64,000 nt of DNA from assembly GCA_964587165.1 (NCBI GenBank), contig CAZPKH010000002.1, positions 20,130 through 84,129 of the forward strand, in the 5' to 3' direction. This document shows positions 40,509 through 49,155 of this stretch, piece after piece; the stretch's first letter is position 1, and each line of letters opens with the position of its first letter. Origin of the DNA: CAZPKH01 sp964587165 (lineage in GTDB: Bacteria > Bacteroidota > Bacteroidia > Bacteroidales > Muribaculaceae). The notes beneath the pieces are model-generated. The model worked only from the letters and a program-made list of their open reading frames with translations, had not been told where the DNA came from and made no database searches. Made by a program: the position numbers and the translations under genes.

Positions 40509-41264
40509 TCATATCACTTCGAGGTTGGCTTGCAGCCGCTGGCGCACTATCTCGTACATCATCACACCGGCTGCCACCGATACGTTCAGCGACCCGATTT
40601 TGCCAAACATCGGCAGCGAAACCACTGTGTCGCACTCGCGGAGCACTTCCGGCGATATACCCACATCCTCGGCGCCCATCACAAGACATACGGGGCCGGT
40701 ATATTCGGCTGTGGTATAGTTGATGGTCGACTTCTCGCTTGCTGCCACACACTGCAGCCCGGCTCCTTTCAGAAACTTGATAGTGCCGGGAAGATGTCGC
40801 TCGCGACACACCGGAATATGATTCAACGCTCCCGCAGAAGTCTTTATAGCATCCGCACCCACCGACACGCTGCCATGCTCGGGTATGACGATGGCGTCGA
40901 CTCCGCAACACTCGCAGGTGCGGGCTATCGCGCCGAAATTGCGCACATCGGTTATGCCGTCGAGCACCACAATAAACGGCAGAATCCCCTCCTCATACAG
41001 CGATGTCACTACATTGCCTAAATTATGGTATGTCACTGCCGAGAGAATCGCGACGACTCCCTGATGATTTTTGCGGGTGATGCGGTTAAGGCGCTCCTCG
41101 GGGACGGCCCTTACAGGTATACGATGCTCCTTGACGAGTGAGCGGAGCTCGCCGATAAGCTCGCCCTGCAGTCCCTGACGCATCATTATATGGTCGATGT
41201 CGCGACCGGCTTCGATAGCTTCGATCACGGCACGTATTCCGAAAATATAGTCTGTACGCTCCAT
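40509..41264 (-). CDS. rlmB: 23S rRNA (guanosine-2'-O-)-methyltransferase RlmB, TrmH/SpoU family
   Basis: A 251-residue SPOUT methyltransferase. The N-terminal L30e-like substrate domain starts with DYIFGIRAVIEAIEAGRDID. The knot has motif 1 in LDGITDVRNFGAIARTCECC (Asn and Arg conserved), motif 2 in LVMGAEDVGISPEVL, and motif 3 in VVSLPMFGKIGSLNVSVAAG. These match RlmB, which methylates G2251 in the peptidyl-transferase loop. Related paralogues such as TrmH are distinguished mainly by the N-terminal domain, present here. It is the next gene after recN, 8 nt downstream. Confidence 0.92.
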   Translation of the reverse strand: MERTDYIFGIRAVIEAIEAGRDIDHIMMRQGLQGELIGELRSLVKEHRIPVRAVPEERLNRITRKNHQGVVAILSAVTYHNLGNVVTSLYEEGILPFIVVLDGITDVRNFGAIARTCECCGVDAIVIPEHGSVSVGADAIKTSAGALNHIPVCRERHLPGTIKFLKGAGLQCVAASEKSTINYTTAEYTGPVCLVMGAEDVGISPEVLRECDTVVSLPMFGKIGSLNVSVAAGVMMYEIVRQRLQANLEVI

Positions 41265-41272
41265 GTTATCAA

Positions 41273-42970
41273 TTATTTGGATTCATTCTGTGAGAGCAGT
41301 TTCTCGGCATTTGCCCTGGCGGCGGGGTCGGAGGCATCACCGCTTAGCATTGTCGCTATCTCGTCGATGCGTTCGGCAGGAGCCAGTCGGCGTATGTGGG
41401 TATGGGTGGCGTCTTCATCATCCTCCTTATACACACGGAAATGTGCCGACCCCTTGGATGCAACCTGCGGCAGGTGGGTTATGGCAATCACTTGCGAGAA
41501 TCTGCTTATATCGAGCATCAACGCACCCATACGCTGAGCCACATCGCCCGACACACCCGTATCGATCTCATCGAATATCACCGACGGAAGGCTCATATGT
41601 TCGGCTATGATAGCCTTGATCGACAGCATAAGGCGTGATATTTCGCCGCCCGAGGCGGTGAGGCCGACAGGCTGAAGCGGCTGATTCTTATTGAAGGCGA
41701 AAAGAAACTCGATAGCGTCGGCACCCGATGCAGAAAGATCGGCAGGCGCCAGGTGTATGTCGACCTGAAGATTGCGCATGCCCAAAGGCAAAGCCCGCTG
41801 CCGGAGTGCCTCGGCAAATGCTTCGGCCTGAGCCTTACGGCTATCAGTAAGCCTGGAGGCAGCCTCTCGTGCCAACGACAGGGAGCGCCGTGCGCGTCGC
41901 TCAAGATCAGCAAGCCGCTCGGTGCCGCTCTCAAGCAGATCAATGCGTCGCGCTATATCGTCGCGGCGTGCCGTCAGCTCTGCAACACTCTCCACTTTGT
42001 ATCGCGCCTTGGCCTGACGTATCTCGTCGATACGCGCCTCTATCTGACTGAGCGCCGCGGGGTCGGCCACAAGATCGCTGTCGAACGATTGAAGTGTGTC
42101 GAGTATGTCGCGCAGCTCGATGGCTACCGTCTCCAGACGGCTCGACAGTTGCTCGGCTGCCCCGGGCTCCATAGCTGCTTCGAGCTCCGCACATGCAGCC
42201 GAAGCCGCTGTGACGGTGTCGATGGCTCCCGCCTCGTCAGTACCGAGAGCCGCGATAGCGGTATTCACACTCGCCTTTATCTCCGAGAGATTTGACAAGG
42301 TCTGCATCTCGCGCTCGAGATCGTCCTCCTCGCCGGCCACGAGGTTTAGCTTGTCGAGGCCTTCGAGCTGATATCGCAGAAAATCTTCATCTTCGCGAGC
42401 CTGCGCCACGGCTGCCCTGGTGCGCTTGAGCCGGCGCATATCATCGCGCAGAGTATGATAAAGAGCCTGATATTCACGCAGCAGCTCTGCATTGCCGGCC
42501 AGCGAATCTATTATATCGAGCTGAAACTGCGGCGTGGCAAGAAGCAGATTCTGGTGCTGCGAATGTATGTCGACAAGGTGTATCGCGATGTCGCGCAGCT
42601 TGCTTACGGCCACGGGCGTATCGTTGATGAAAGCGCGCGAGCGTCCCGACGGCGAGAGTTCGCGCCGCAATATCACCCGGCTCAAACCCTCGGGGAGCGA
42701 ATCATCAGCCGGAATATCTATATCGTTATCTCTAAGAAACTTATCGACTACGGCCGAATCGGCGGTAAAAACCGCCTCGACCACAGATTTGCGCTCCGGC
42801 GAAGTGACCACGCGCGAATCGGCACGGCCGCCGAGTATCTGCGACAGTGCTCCGAGTATGATCGACTTGCCGGCGCCGGTCTCACCGGTGATTACATTCA
42901 GTCCGCTGCCGAACTCAATCTCTATCGAGTCGATCAGCGCGTAGTTGGATATTTGAAGTGATTCGATCAT
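41273..42970 (-). CDS. recN: DNA repair protein RecN
   Basis: A 565-residue SMC-like ATPase for double-strand-break repair. The Walker A GETGAGKS is at residues 29-36 after SGLNVIT. VDIHSQHQNLLL is the RecN signature. Two coiled-coil arms rich in Leu, Glu, Arg and Ala run over about 155-370. Walker B with the ABC signature is LTASGGEISRLMLSIKAI followed by VIFDEIDTGVSGDVAQRMG. Length and motifs are canonical. It lies 7 nt downstream of the DUF4835 gene and 8 nt upstream of rlmB. Confidence 0.97.
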   Translation of the reverse strand: MIESLQISNYALIDSIEIEFGSGLNVITGETGAGKSIILGALSQILGGRADSRVVTSPERKSVVEAVFTADSAVVDKFLRDNDIDIPADDSLPEGLSRVILRRELSPSGRSRAFINDTPVAVSKLRDIAIHLVDIHSQHQNLLLATPQFQLDIIDSLAGNAELLREYQALYHTLRDDMRRLKRTRAAVAQAREDEDFLRYQLEGLDKLNLVAGEEDDLEREMQTLSNLSEIKASVNTAIAALGTDEAGAIDTVTAASAACAELEAAMEPGAAEQLSSRLETVAIELRDILDTLQSFDSDLVADPAALSQIEARIDEIRQAKARYKVESVAELTARRDDIARRIDLLESGTERLADLERRARRSLSLAREAASRLTDSRKAQAEAFAEALRQRALPLGMRNLQVDIHLAPADLSASGADAIEFLFAFNKNQPLQPVGLTASGGEISRLMLSIKAIIAEHMSLPSVIFDEIDTGVSGDVAQRMGALMLDISRFSQVIAITHLPQVASKGSAHFRVYKEDDEDATHTHIRRLAPAERIDEIATMLSGDASDPAARANAEKLLSQNESK

Positions 42971-42977
42971 TGCAGTG

Positions 42978-43889
42978 TCATCTCTTCTCGGAGCCGTTCT
43001 TGATCTTCTGCAGACGGTCGTTCTCGGTAGGATAGATAGGGGAGAGCAGTTCGAATACCTTTGTACGCTCCTCCTGCGGAGCTTTCGAATAGATATTCAC
43101 GAGCTCGTCGAGTTTCGAATCCTTGAAAAGCGACAGCCCTACCGACATCGGAGCTACATCATATAGCTTCTTTATCTCGTCGAGCGACTCGGTGATACGC
43201 TGACGCCCTTTATCGGGGCTCACCGACATCTCGTCGAGCCCGGTACGGTGGTACTTGTAAAGCATATCGCGCATACCCGCTGTGGCCGGCTGAGTGAAGA
43301 CGGCAAGCAGCGCCGCACGGTTCTTATTGTCCTCAAACGCTTTCCACCCGGTCTCGCCGGCACTCTGTGCCTGCTGCACTATCGTGGCGAGACGATCCCA
43401 GTACTGCTCGCCCCCTCGCGGAGAAAAGCTGTCGAAATCCATAGCCAGAATGAGGTATGCGTAGAAATTGAGTATCTGCGTGAGGTTCGACTCCATCATA
43501 GAGACATTGAACGTCAACGGATCACCCTCCGAATACTGAAATTCGATCTTCGTATCCTTGAAGTTGAACATCGTGGAGGTGTAGGTGGAATTGAATACCG
43601 GGCGGGTGTATTGCACCTGCAGGTCGCCGCTGTACACATCGCCCTCCACCTTCTTAATGGTGAAAAACAGCTTGCACTCGATCTTTTCGTTGGCAGCAAA
43701 CTGTGCGTTGGTAAACTGTGTGGTATTCATATAATCGTTCATTGCCGAGGTAAGTGTCTCAAACACACTTTTGTTGGTACCCGGCACCTGATCCGTATTG
43801 ATCTCAACGGTGCACAGAAGCTCCTGCGCAGAGCTTGCCGAGCATCCTGCGGCAAAGAGTATTATAGCGGTCAATATCCTGTATATCAT
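42978..43889 (-). CDS. DUF4835-family exported protein
   Basis: A 303-residue protein with a signal peptide (MIYRILTAIILFAAGCSASSA, probable cleavage or lipidation region near residues 16-21). The mature part begins with beta-rich CTVEINTDQVPGT and has RPVFNSTYTSTMFNF and QILNFYAYLILAMDFDSFSP, conserved in DUF4835, a Bacteroidota family of unknown function, probably periplasmic. A Cys at residue 16 in AAGCS could be a lipobox. It lies between coaBC (12 nt) and recN (7 nt), an arrangement I recall as widespread in this phylum. Function unknown. Confidence 0.88.
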   Translation of the reverse strand: MIYRILTAIILFAAGCSASSAQELLCTVEINTDQVPGTNKSVFETLTSAMNDYMNTTQFTNAQFAANEKIECKLFFTIKKVEGDVYSGDLQVQYTRPVFNSTYTSTMFNFKDTKIEFQYSEGDPLTFNVSMMESNLTQILNFYAYLILAMDFDSFSPRGGEQYWDRLATIVQQAQSAGETGWKAFEDNKNRAALLAVFTQPATAGMRDMLYKYHRTGLDEMSVSPDKGRQRITESLDEIKKLYDVAPMSVGLSLFKDSKLDELVNIYSKAPQEERTKVFELLSPIYPTENDRLQKIKNGSEKR

Positions 43890-43901
43890 ATCCTTTTCAA
43901 T

Positions 43902-45116
43902 CTATATCAGCTTTACAATACGATCGACAATATCGACAGCCACATCGGCTTTCGACTTCAGCTCGCCTACAGTCGTCGAGCTGTCGGCACATATCATCGA
44001 CACTTTGTTGGTGTCGGTACCGAAGCCCGCGCCGGGGTCGCGCAGCGAATTGAGCACGATCATGTCCAGGTGCTTGCGTTGCAGCTTGTCGTGAGCGTTT
44101 TCACTCTCGTGATCAGTCTCAAGGGCAAAGCCGACGGTGATCTGTCCGGGACGTTTCCGTTCGCTCAGCGTAGCGGCTATGTCGGGATTCTTTACAAGCC
44201 GTATGCACGGGGCGTCGTCGCTTTTTTCTCGCTTTATCTTCACGTCAGAGGGCGATGCGGGCGCAAAATCGGCCACAGCGGCTGCGAAAATGGCAATATC
44301 TGCCTGCGGGTAAACCTTTTCGCACTCGGCGAGCATCTCGCGCGCCGACTCTACATGCACCACCTTTACGGAGTGCTCCGACGGCTTAACCGACACCGGA
44401 CCCGACACTATCGTCACATCGGCTCCACGCCGTGCGGCTTCGTCGGCTATGGCATAACCCATCTTGCCGGTCGAGAAATTTCCTATAAAACGCACTGGGT
44501 CGATCCTTTCGTATGTCGGACCGGCCGTGATCATTACTTTTTTGCCAGCCAAATCCTCTTTACGGGCAAAGTAATGTTCGAGAACCGCCACAATACCTTC
44601 AGGTTCCTCCATGCGCCCTTTGCCGCTGAGACCGCTTGCCAGATACCCTTCGGCCGGTTCGATGATATGATTTCCGTAGCTCCGCAGGCTCTCGATATTG
44701 CGGCGCGTGGAGGGGTGAGCCATCATGTCGAGATCCATAGCCGGGGCAATAAACACGGGGGCCTTGGCCGAGAGATATGTGGTGATGAGCATATTGTCGG
44801 CCACACCGTTTGCCATTTTGGCTATCGACGAAGCTGTCGCCGGCGCAATCACCATCGCATCAGCCCATAGTCCGAGGTCGACATGTGAGTGCCACTCTCC
44901 GGTATTGGCCGTAAAGAACTCGCTTATCACCGGCTTTTGGCTCAATGCCGAGAGAGTCACCGGCGTGATAAACTCTTTGCCCGACGGTGTTATCACAACC
45001 TGAACCTCAGCGCCTGCTTTACGCAAGAGCCGCAGCAGCATCACGGATTTGTAAGCAGCTATGCCCCCGCTGATGCCGAGTATAATATGTTTATCATGTA
45101 AGGGGCTCATCGGCAC
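43902..45116 (-). CDS. coaBC: Bifunctional phosphopantothenoylcysteine decarboxylase / phosphopantothenate-cysteine ligase
   Basis: A 404-residue two-domain enzyme. CoaC (residues 1 to about 185) is a flavin decarboxylase: ILGISGGIAAYKSVMLLR at the N-terminus, the active-site His in GEWHSHVDLGLWADAMVIAP and the P-A-M-D loop APAMDLDMMAHPS. CoaB (about 190-404) is the CTP-dependent ligase: VMITAGPTYERIDPVRFIGN and GYAIADEAARRGADVTIVSG. It converts 4'-phosphopantothenate and cysteine to 4'-phosphopantetheine. An alternative start at 45110 would remove two residues. It lies 2 nt downstream of the exonuclease gene. Confidence 0.97.
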   Translation of the reverse strand: MPMSPLHDKHIILGISGGIAAYKSVMLLRLLRKAGAEVQVVITPSGKEFITPVTLSALSQKPVISEFFTANTGEWHSHVDLGLWADAMVIAPATASSIAKMANGVADNMLITTYLSAKAPVFIAPAMDLDMMAHPSTRRNIESLRSYGNHIIEPAEGYLASGLSGKGRMEEPEGIVAVLEHYFARKEDLAGKKVMITAGPTYERIDPVRFIGNFSTGKMGYAIADEAARRGADVTIVSGPVSVKPSEHSVKVVHVESAREMLAECEKVYPQADIAIFAAAVADFAPASPSDVKIKREKSDDAPCIRLVKNPDIAATLSERKRPGQITVGFALETDHESENAHDKLQRKHLDMIVLNSLRDPGAGFGTDTNKVSMICADSSTTVGELKSKADVAVDIVDRIVKLI

Positions 45117-45118
45117 TT

Positions 45119-45892
45119 CTAATTCTTTTTTGAGTTCACACGGTCGAATATAGCTCGGAAGGCGCGCTTGGTGTTTGAAGGGAAATCACCTTGCTGTATC
45201 CATCCGTAGTAACCAGGATCGTGTCGCAGCACATCCTCGACGGCGCGCCCCTTGTACTTACCGAAATTCACGATCTCGCGCCCTTTGTCGTCGCGGATTA
45301 TACGCCCTGCGAAGTCCACATTATTATTGTGCGACGAGAATTTGCTCAGCGCTGCCACATCGTTGGGCAGAGAGTCGTAGCGGTCGAGCTGAGCCTTAAG
45401 CACCTCTAAGGTAGCCCGCGTGTCGGCATTTGCCGAATGAGCATCGTCGAGGTTGCCTCCGCAGTAGAATTTATAAGCAGCCGTAAGCGTGCGCTGTTCC
45501 ATCTTGTGGAAGATGGTCTGCACGTCTATGAAGTTCACCTTCGAGAAATCAAAATCTATGCCGGCACGATGAAACTCTTCGTCGAGCAGAGGCACGTCAA
45601 AGCGGTTGGAGTTGAACCCCGCGATGTCGCACCCCTCGAAGAGCGCCGCGAGCGACCGCGCAACCTGCCGAAAAGTAGGTTCGCCGGCCACATCCGCGTC
45701 GGTGATATGATGTATGGCCGATGCTTCGGCTGGGATCGGGATGCCGGGATTGAGACGCCGCGTGCGCTCCTCCTCGGTGCCGTCGGGCGATACCTTGATG
45801 ATAGAAATCTCGACTATTCGGTCGGTCAATACGTTGGTACCCGTGGTCTCAAGATCAAAGAATATGATCGGCCGGGTAAGATTCAGCTCCAT
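45119..45892 (-). CDS. DnaQ-like 3'-5' exonuclease
   Basis: A 257-residue DEDDh nuclease. Exo I is IIFFDLETTG (D and E near residues 12-14), Exo II is CDIAGFNSNRFDVPLLDEEF, and Exo III has DDAHSANADTRATLEVL with the His and Asp five residues apart. The C-terminal third (GREIVNFGKYKGRAVEDVL, DPGYYGWIQQGDF) matches the putative quorum-sensing-regulated/DUF3820-like helical extension seen in Bacteroidota exonucleases. It may proofread for a polymerase or act in repair. It is packed between dnaN (2 nt) and coaBC (2 nt). Confidence 0.92.
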   Translation of the reverse strand: MELNLTRPIIFFDLETTGTNVLTDRIVEISIIKVSPDGTEEERTRRLNPGIPIPAEASAIHHITDADVAGEPTFRQVARSLAALFEGCDIAGFNSNRFDVPLLDEEFHRAGIDFDFSKVNFIDVQTIFHKMEQRTLTAAYKFYCGGNLDDAHSANADTRATLEVLKAQLDRYDSLPNDVAALSKFSSHNNNVDFAGRIIRDDKGREIVNFGKYKGRAVEDVLRHDPGYYGWIQQGDFPSNTKRAFRAIFDRVNSKKN

Positions 45893-45894
45893 GA

Positions 45895-47040
45895 TCAGTC
45901 TTCAAAGTCAACCACCGTCATAGGCATAAGGAGCATGATCTGCTCGATGCCATCCTCGCTCTCGGCGGGGGTGAATACACCCGCGCTCCCTTTGTCGGCA
46001 AGTTTGATAATCACTTCATCAGACTTTATGGCGCTGAAAATCTCAAGCAGATAGTCGGCGCCAAATCCGATCACCATGTCAGCACCGGTGTACTGGCACG
46101 GCACCTCCTCGCGACCGTTGGCGCATACACCCGTGTCGGATGCACGCATCACCACCTGCTCGGGAGTAAATTTGAAGCGCACCAGGCGGTTGCCACCCTC
46201 GACGAATACAGCCAGACGGCGCACGGCGGTGACGAGCATCTGCCGGTCGATAGTCACGACGTAGGGGTTGTTCTGAGGTATGACGCGGTTGTAGTCGGGG
46301 TATTTGCCGTTGATCAGCGCGCATGTGAGCGAGAAGTTGTCGTTGGAGAACACCACGTTGCGCGGCGTGCAGAGCACGTCGATGTCGCCCGACTTACCGA
46401 ACACGTTCTTGAACACGGATGCAGGCTTGACCGGGAGAATGAATCGTCCTGTGGCACCGGGAGTTATGTTTGAGTTGGCATATTTCACCAGCTTGCGTGT
46501 GTCGGTAGCCACGAGCGTCAGGCTCTCGGGAGCTATATCCCAGAGTATACCCATCATCTGCGGACGGAGCTCGTCGGTTCCCACGGCAAAGATGGTACTC
46601 TCCACAGCCGACAGCAGTGCCTCGGCCGGAGCGGTGAAGCGTATAGTCTCCTCGTCGGCCTTGGGGGCGAGATCTTCAGCCGACAGCGGATACTCGTCGC
46701 CGTTGAGGGCTATGAGGTTGAAGTTGCCGCGGGCTGTCTTGATGCAGATAGCCAGATTCTCGTCGTTTATCTCGAATGTGACACCCTGGTCGGGCATCTC
46801 CTTCAGGAGCTCGACAAGACGGCGTGCATCGATGCAGAATTTCCCTTCGCCCTCGGCATCGCTGACGGTGATCGTGCCGACAAGCGAGTTCTCAAGATCG
46901 CATGCGGTGATGGTGAGGGTGTCGCCTGAGAGGGTGAAAAGGAAGTTGTTGAGTATCGAAAGGGTATTCTTTGAGCTGATGATCTTGTTGACAGCCGAAA
47001 CGTAAGTGTAAAGCGATTTGCTCGGAACGTTAAATTTCAT
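45895..47040 (-). CDS. dnaN: DNA polymerase III beta subunit (sliding clamp)
   Basis: A 381-residue clamp protein with three repeated topological domains. Landmarks are MKFNVPSKSLYTYVSAVNKI at the start, CIDARRLVELLKEMP in domain 1, VESTIFAVGTDELRPQMMGI in domain 2 and NPYVVTIDRQMLVTAVRRLA in domain 3. The C-terminal LMPMTVVDFED is near the canonical LMPMRL binding pocket. It tethers the polymerase to DNA. Here it is not next to dnaA but starts a cluster dnaN-exonuclease-coaBC-DUF4835-recN, 24 nt downstream of murI. Confidence 0.97.
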   Translation of the reverse strand: MKFNVPSKSLYTYVSAVNKIISSKNTLSILNNFLFTLSGDTLTITACDLENSLVGTITVSDAEGEGKFCIDARRLVELLKEMPDQGVTFEINDENLAICIKTARGNFNLIALNGDEYPLSAEDLAPKADEETIRFTAPAEALLSAVESTIFAVGTDELRPQMMGILWDIAPESLTLVATDTRKLVKYANSNITPGATGRFILPVKPASVFKNVFGKSGDIDVLCTPRNVVFSNDNFSLTCALINGKYPDYNRVIPQNNPYVVTIDRQMLVTAVRRLAVFVEGGNRLVRFKFTPEQVVMRASDTGVCANGREEVPCQYTGADMVIGFGADYLLEIFSAIKSDEVIIKLADKGSAGVFTPAESEDGIEQIMLLMPMTVVDFED

Positions 47041-47064
47041 GGGTATAATCGATTTTTATGACCG

Positions 47065-47922
47065 TCATTCAGCTATCTCTACATGAGCCACAGCTACGGG
47101 CTCGCGGAGGAATATACCTGCCAGGTCGGTGAATTTATCGGGATTCTCTGTGGTGAAATATTCGCAGCTACCCCCCTTCGAGCACATGGCATCCATCTCG
47201 GGGTGACGCTCAAGATAATCTTTGAGCGACTCGGCCACTATATCGCCTTGTGTGAGCACCGTGGCCCGGTCGGCCACCTTGGCGCGTATCTTGTCGACAA
47301 GCATGGGGTAGTGTGTGCAGGCAAGCACTACGGTGTCGATATTGTCGCTCTGCGAGAAAAGGGCGTCGATATATTTGTCGACGAAGTAGTCGGCACCAGG
47401 TCCGGTGTGCTCATTGTTCTCTACCAGAGGCACCCACATGGGGCATGCCTCGGAGTATGTGCGGAACGACGGGTGAAGCTTGGCTATCTCCATGGCGTAG
47501 CTGTAGGAGTTTACGGTGCCGGATGTGCCAAGCACACCGATATTGCCGTTTTTCGACACTTTATCAAGCTTCTCGACAGTGGGGCGTATCACTCCCAGCA
47601 CGCGGCGATCGGGGTAGAGCGCGGGCAGATCTTTCTGCTGTATGGTGCGCAGAGCCTTTGCCGAAGCCGTGTTGCACGCCAGGATCACGAGGTGACACCC
47701 GCGGTCGAAAAGATATTTCACTGCCTGAAGTGTAAAGCGATATACCATGTCAAACGAGCGGCTGCCGTAGGGAGCCCGCGCATTGTCGCCCAAGTATATA
47801 TAATCGTATCCGGGCATCAGGCGCCGGATCTCGCGGAGTATTGTAAGACCGCCGTAACCGGAATCGAACACTCCGATTGCTCCCGGCTTATTATCGTTTG
47901 TTTCAGCTGATTTTGTGGACAT
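47065..47922 (-). CDS. murI: Glutamate racemase
   Basis: 285 residues from the start at 47922; an ATG at 47946 lies close to the predicted transcription start and would add eight residues. It makes D-Glu for peptidoglycan. The N-terminus has IGVFDSGYGGLTIL, the first active-site Cys is in VILACNTASAKAL, and the second is in TVVLACTHYPMLVDKI. DYIYLGDNARAPYGSRSFD is the conserved D-x-x-x-x-P-Y-G block. It is first in the murI-dnaN-exonuclease-coaBC-DUF4835-recN-rlmB run. Confidence 0.96.
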   Translation of the reverse strand: MSTKSAETNDNKPGAIGVFDSGYGGLTILREIRRLMPGYDYIYLGDNARAPYGSRSFDMVYRFTLQAVKYLFDRGCHLVILACNTASAKALRTIQQKDLPALYPDRRVLGVIRPTVEKLDKVSKNGNIGVLGTSGTVNSYSYAMEIAKLHPSFRTYSEACPMWVPLVENNEHTGPGADYFVDKYIDALFSQSDNIDTVVLACTHYPMLVDKIRAKVADRATVLTQGDIVAESLKDYLERHPEMDAMCSKGGSCEYFTTENPDKFTDLAGIFLREPVAVAHVEIAE

Positions 47923-47953
47923 AATATTTAAGAGCCTGTCTAACAATTTAGGG

Positions 47954-47984
47954 CAAAGTTACACTCTTTTACGCGAACTTCAAA
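47954..47984 (-). promoter_or_regulatory. Promoter for murI and downstream genes
   Basis: Minus-strand TTTG (47981-47984), 19-nt spacer, TAACTTTG (47954-47961). The predicted start is near 47948, about 25 nt upstream of the chosen murI start. It is divergent from, and nearly touches, the promoter at 47992-48023. Confidence 0.78.
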
Positions 47985-47991
47985 ATCATTT

Positions 47992-48023
47992 TTTGCAAAT
48001 CTATTTATAAGGTATTAACTTTG
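47992..48023 (+). promoter_or_regulatory. Promoter for the glycosyltransferase-cysK operon
   Basis: TTTG (47992-47995), 20-nt spacer, TAACTTTG (48016-48023). The predicted transcription start is about 48029-48031 and the ATG is at 48034, so the mRNA would have a leader of only a few bases. Confidence 0.8.
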
Positions 48024-48033
48024 TCGGAAGAAA

Positions 48034-49155
48034 ATGGCAGCAAAGAGGATCATAGTGAATTATTTCGGGCGCCGGGGCTCCGGACCCGAGTATGCGCTCG
48101 AGATGGCTCGCGGCTTCAAGGCATGCGGCGCCGAGGTATATGCCCTGCTGAGCGCCGACATCGACAATCTCGACCGCTGGCAGGCGTCGGGGTTTGCTGA
48201 TGTGCTCACTGTCAAGCTGTCAGACCATTACAAAGGTGCCGTAGGAGCTATATGCCGCTTCTTCGGCAGAGATCTGCGGCGTATCCGCAGGTATTTCTCC
48301 GACAAAAAGATCGACGCTCTCTATGTGCCTATGGTGCACCCGCTGTCGGTACCCGTAGAGCGGATGTTCCGCAAGCGGAGTGTCCCTACGGTCTTTACGC
48401 TGCACGACGTGCGCCCGCACAGAGGGGAGACTAATCTTCACTATCTGCCGATCCGGCAGGCTACGCGCTCCCTTGCACGCAAGGCTACGGTTGTGGCACT
48501 GCTCACCGACGGCTTCCGCGATTATGTGGCGCACACCTACTGTCGCACTCCCGACGAGCTTGTCGTGACACCTCACGCTCTGTTCGGCGACTATTCCGCC
48601 ACGGCTACAGTCAGGCCGCAGCAAGCCATTGCCGACTATAATTTCCTGGTATTCGGGCGTATTGTGCGGTACAAGGGCCTCGACATCCTTGCCGAGGCTT
48701 ACAGAACCGTCAAGAGCAAATACGGAACTAAAGTGTCGCTCCGCATTGTCGGCTCCGGCGACTTCGAGCCTTACCGCCCGCTATACGAAGGTCAGCCCGA
48801 CGTTGTGATCGAAAACCGCTTTGTGTACGAAAACGAAGTAGCTTCATTTTTCCGGATGCCACGCACCATTGTGCTTCTTCCTTATACAGAGGCGTCGCAA
48901 TCGGGAGTCATACCCATAGCCATGAGCGAAAGCGCACAGCTTATTGTGACCGACTTCGAAGGGCTTGTCGAGCAGACCGACGGCGGTCGCAACGCAATAG
49001 TCTGCCGCCCTGATGCCGCATCACTTGCCGAAGCGATGGGTCGTGCAATAGAGCTTTATGATGAGCTTGAGGATATGCGGCGTCGCGCCAAAAAGCAGAT
49101 CAGCTCTATCACATGGGAGGCTTCGGCCGCAGCCATTTTGAAGCATTTGTCATGA
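48034..49155 (+). CDS. Glycosyltransferase, GT4/GT-B family
   Basis: A 373-residue GT-B enzyme with no signal peptide or membrane helix. The N-terminal Rossmann half starts with IIVNYFGRRGSGPEYALEMA, the acceptor side. VFTLHDVRPHRGETN holds conserved His and Asp residues. The donor half has FLVFGRIVRYKGLDILAEAY and then TEASQSGVIPIAMSE, an E-x7-E-like nucleotide-sugar site. It should transfer a sugar from a nucleotide donor to a glycan or lipid; the sugar is unknown. It is the first gene of a six-gene plus-strand run and overlaps rseC by 4 nt. Confidence 0.9.
   Translation: MAAKRIIVNYFGRRGSGPEYALEMARGFKACGAEVYALLSADIDNLDRWQASGFADVLTVKLSDHYKGAVGAICRFFGRDLRRIRRYFSDKKIDALYVPMVHPLSVPVERMFRKRSVPTVFTLHDVRPHRGETNLHYLPIRQATRSLARKATVVALLTDGFRDYVAHTYCRTPDELVVTPHALFGDYSATATVRPQQAIADYNFLVFGRIVRYKGLDILAEAYRTVKSKYGTKVSLRIVGSGDFEPYRPLYEGQPDVVIENRFVYENEVASFFRMPRTIVLLPYTEASQSGVIPIAMSESAQLIVTDFEGLVEQTDGGRNAIVCRPDAASLAEAMGRAIELYDELEDMRRRAKKQISSITWEASAAAILKHLS

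Noticed and set aside
43248..44870. A 540-codon open frame on the plus strand
   Set aside because: Antisense to the DUF4835 and coaBC genes; no domain, and neighbours on the minus strand are tightly packed with real genes.
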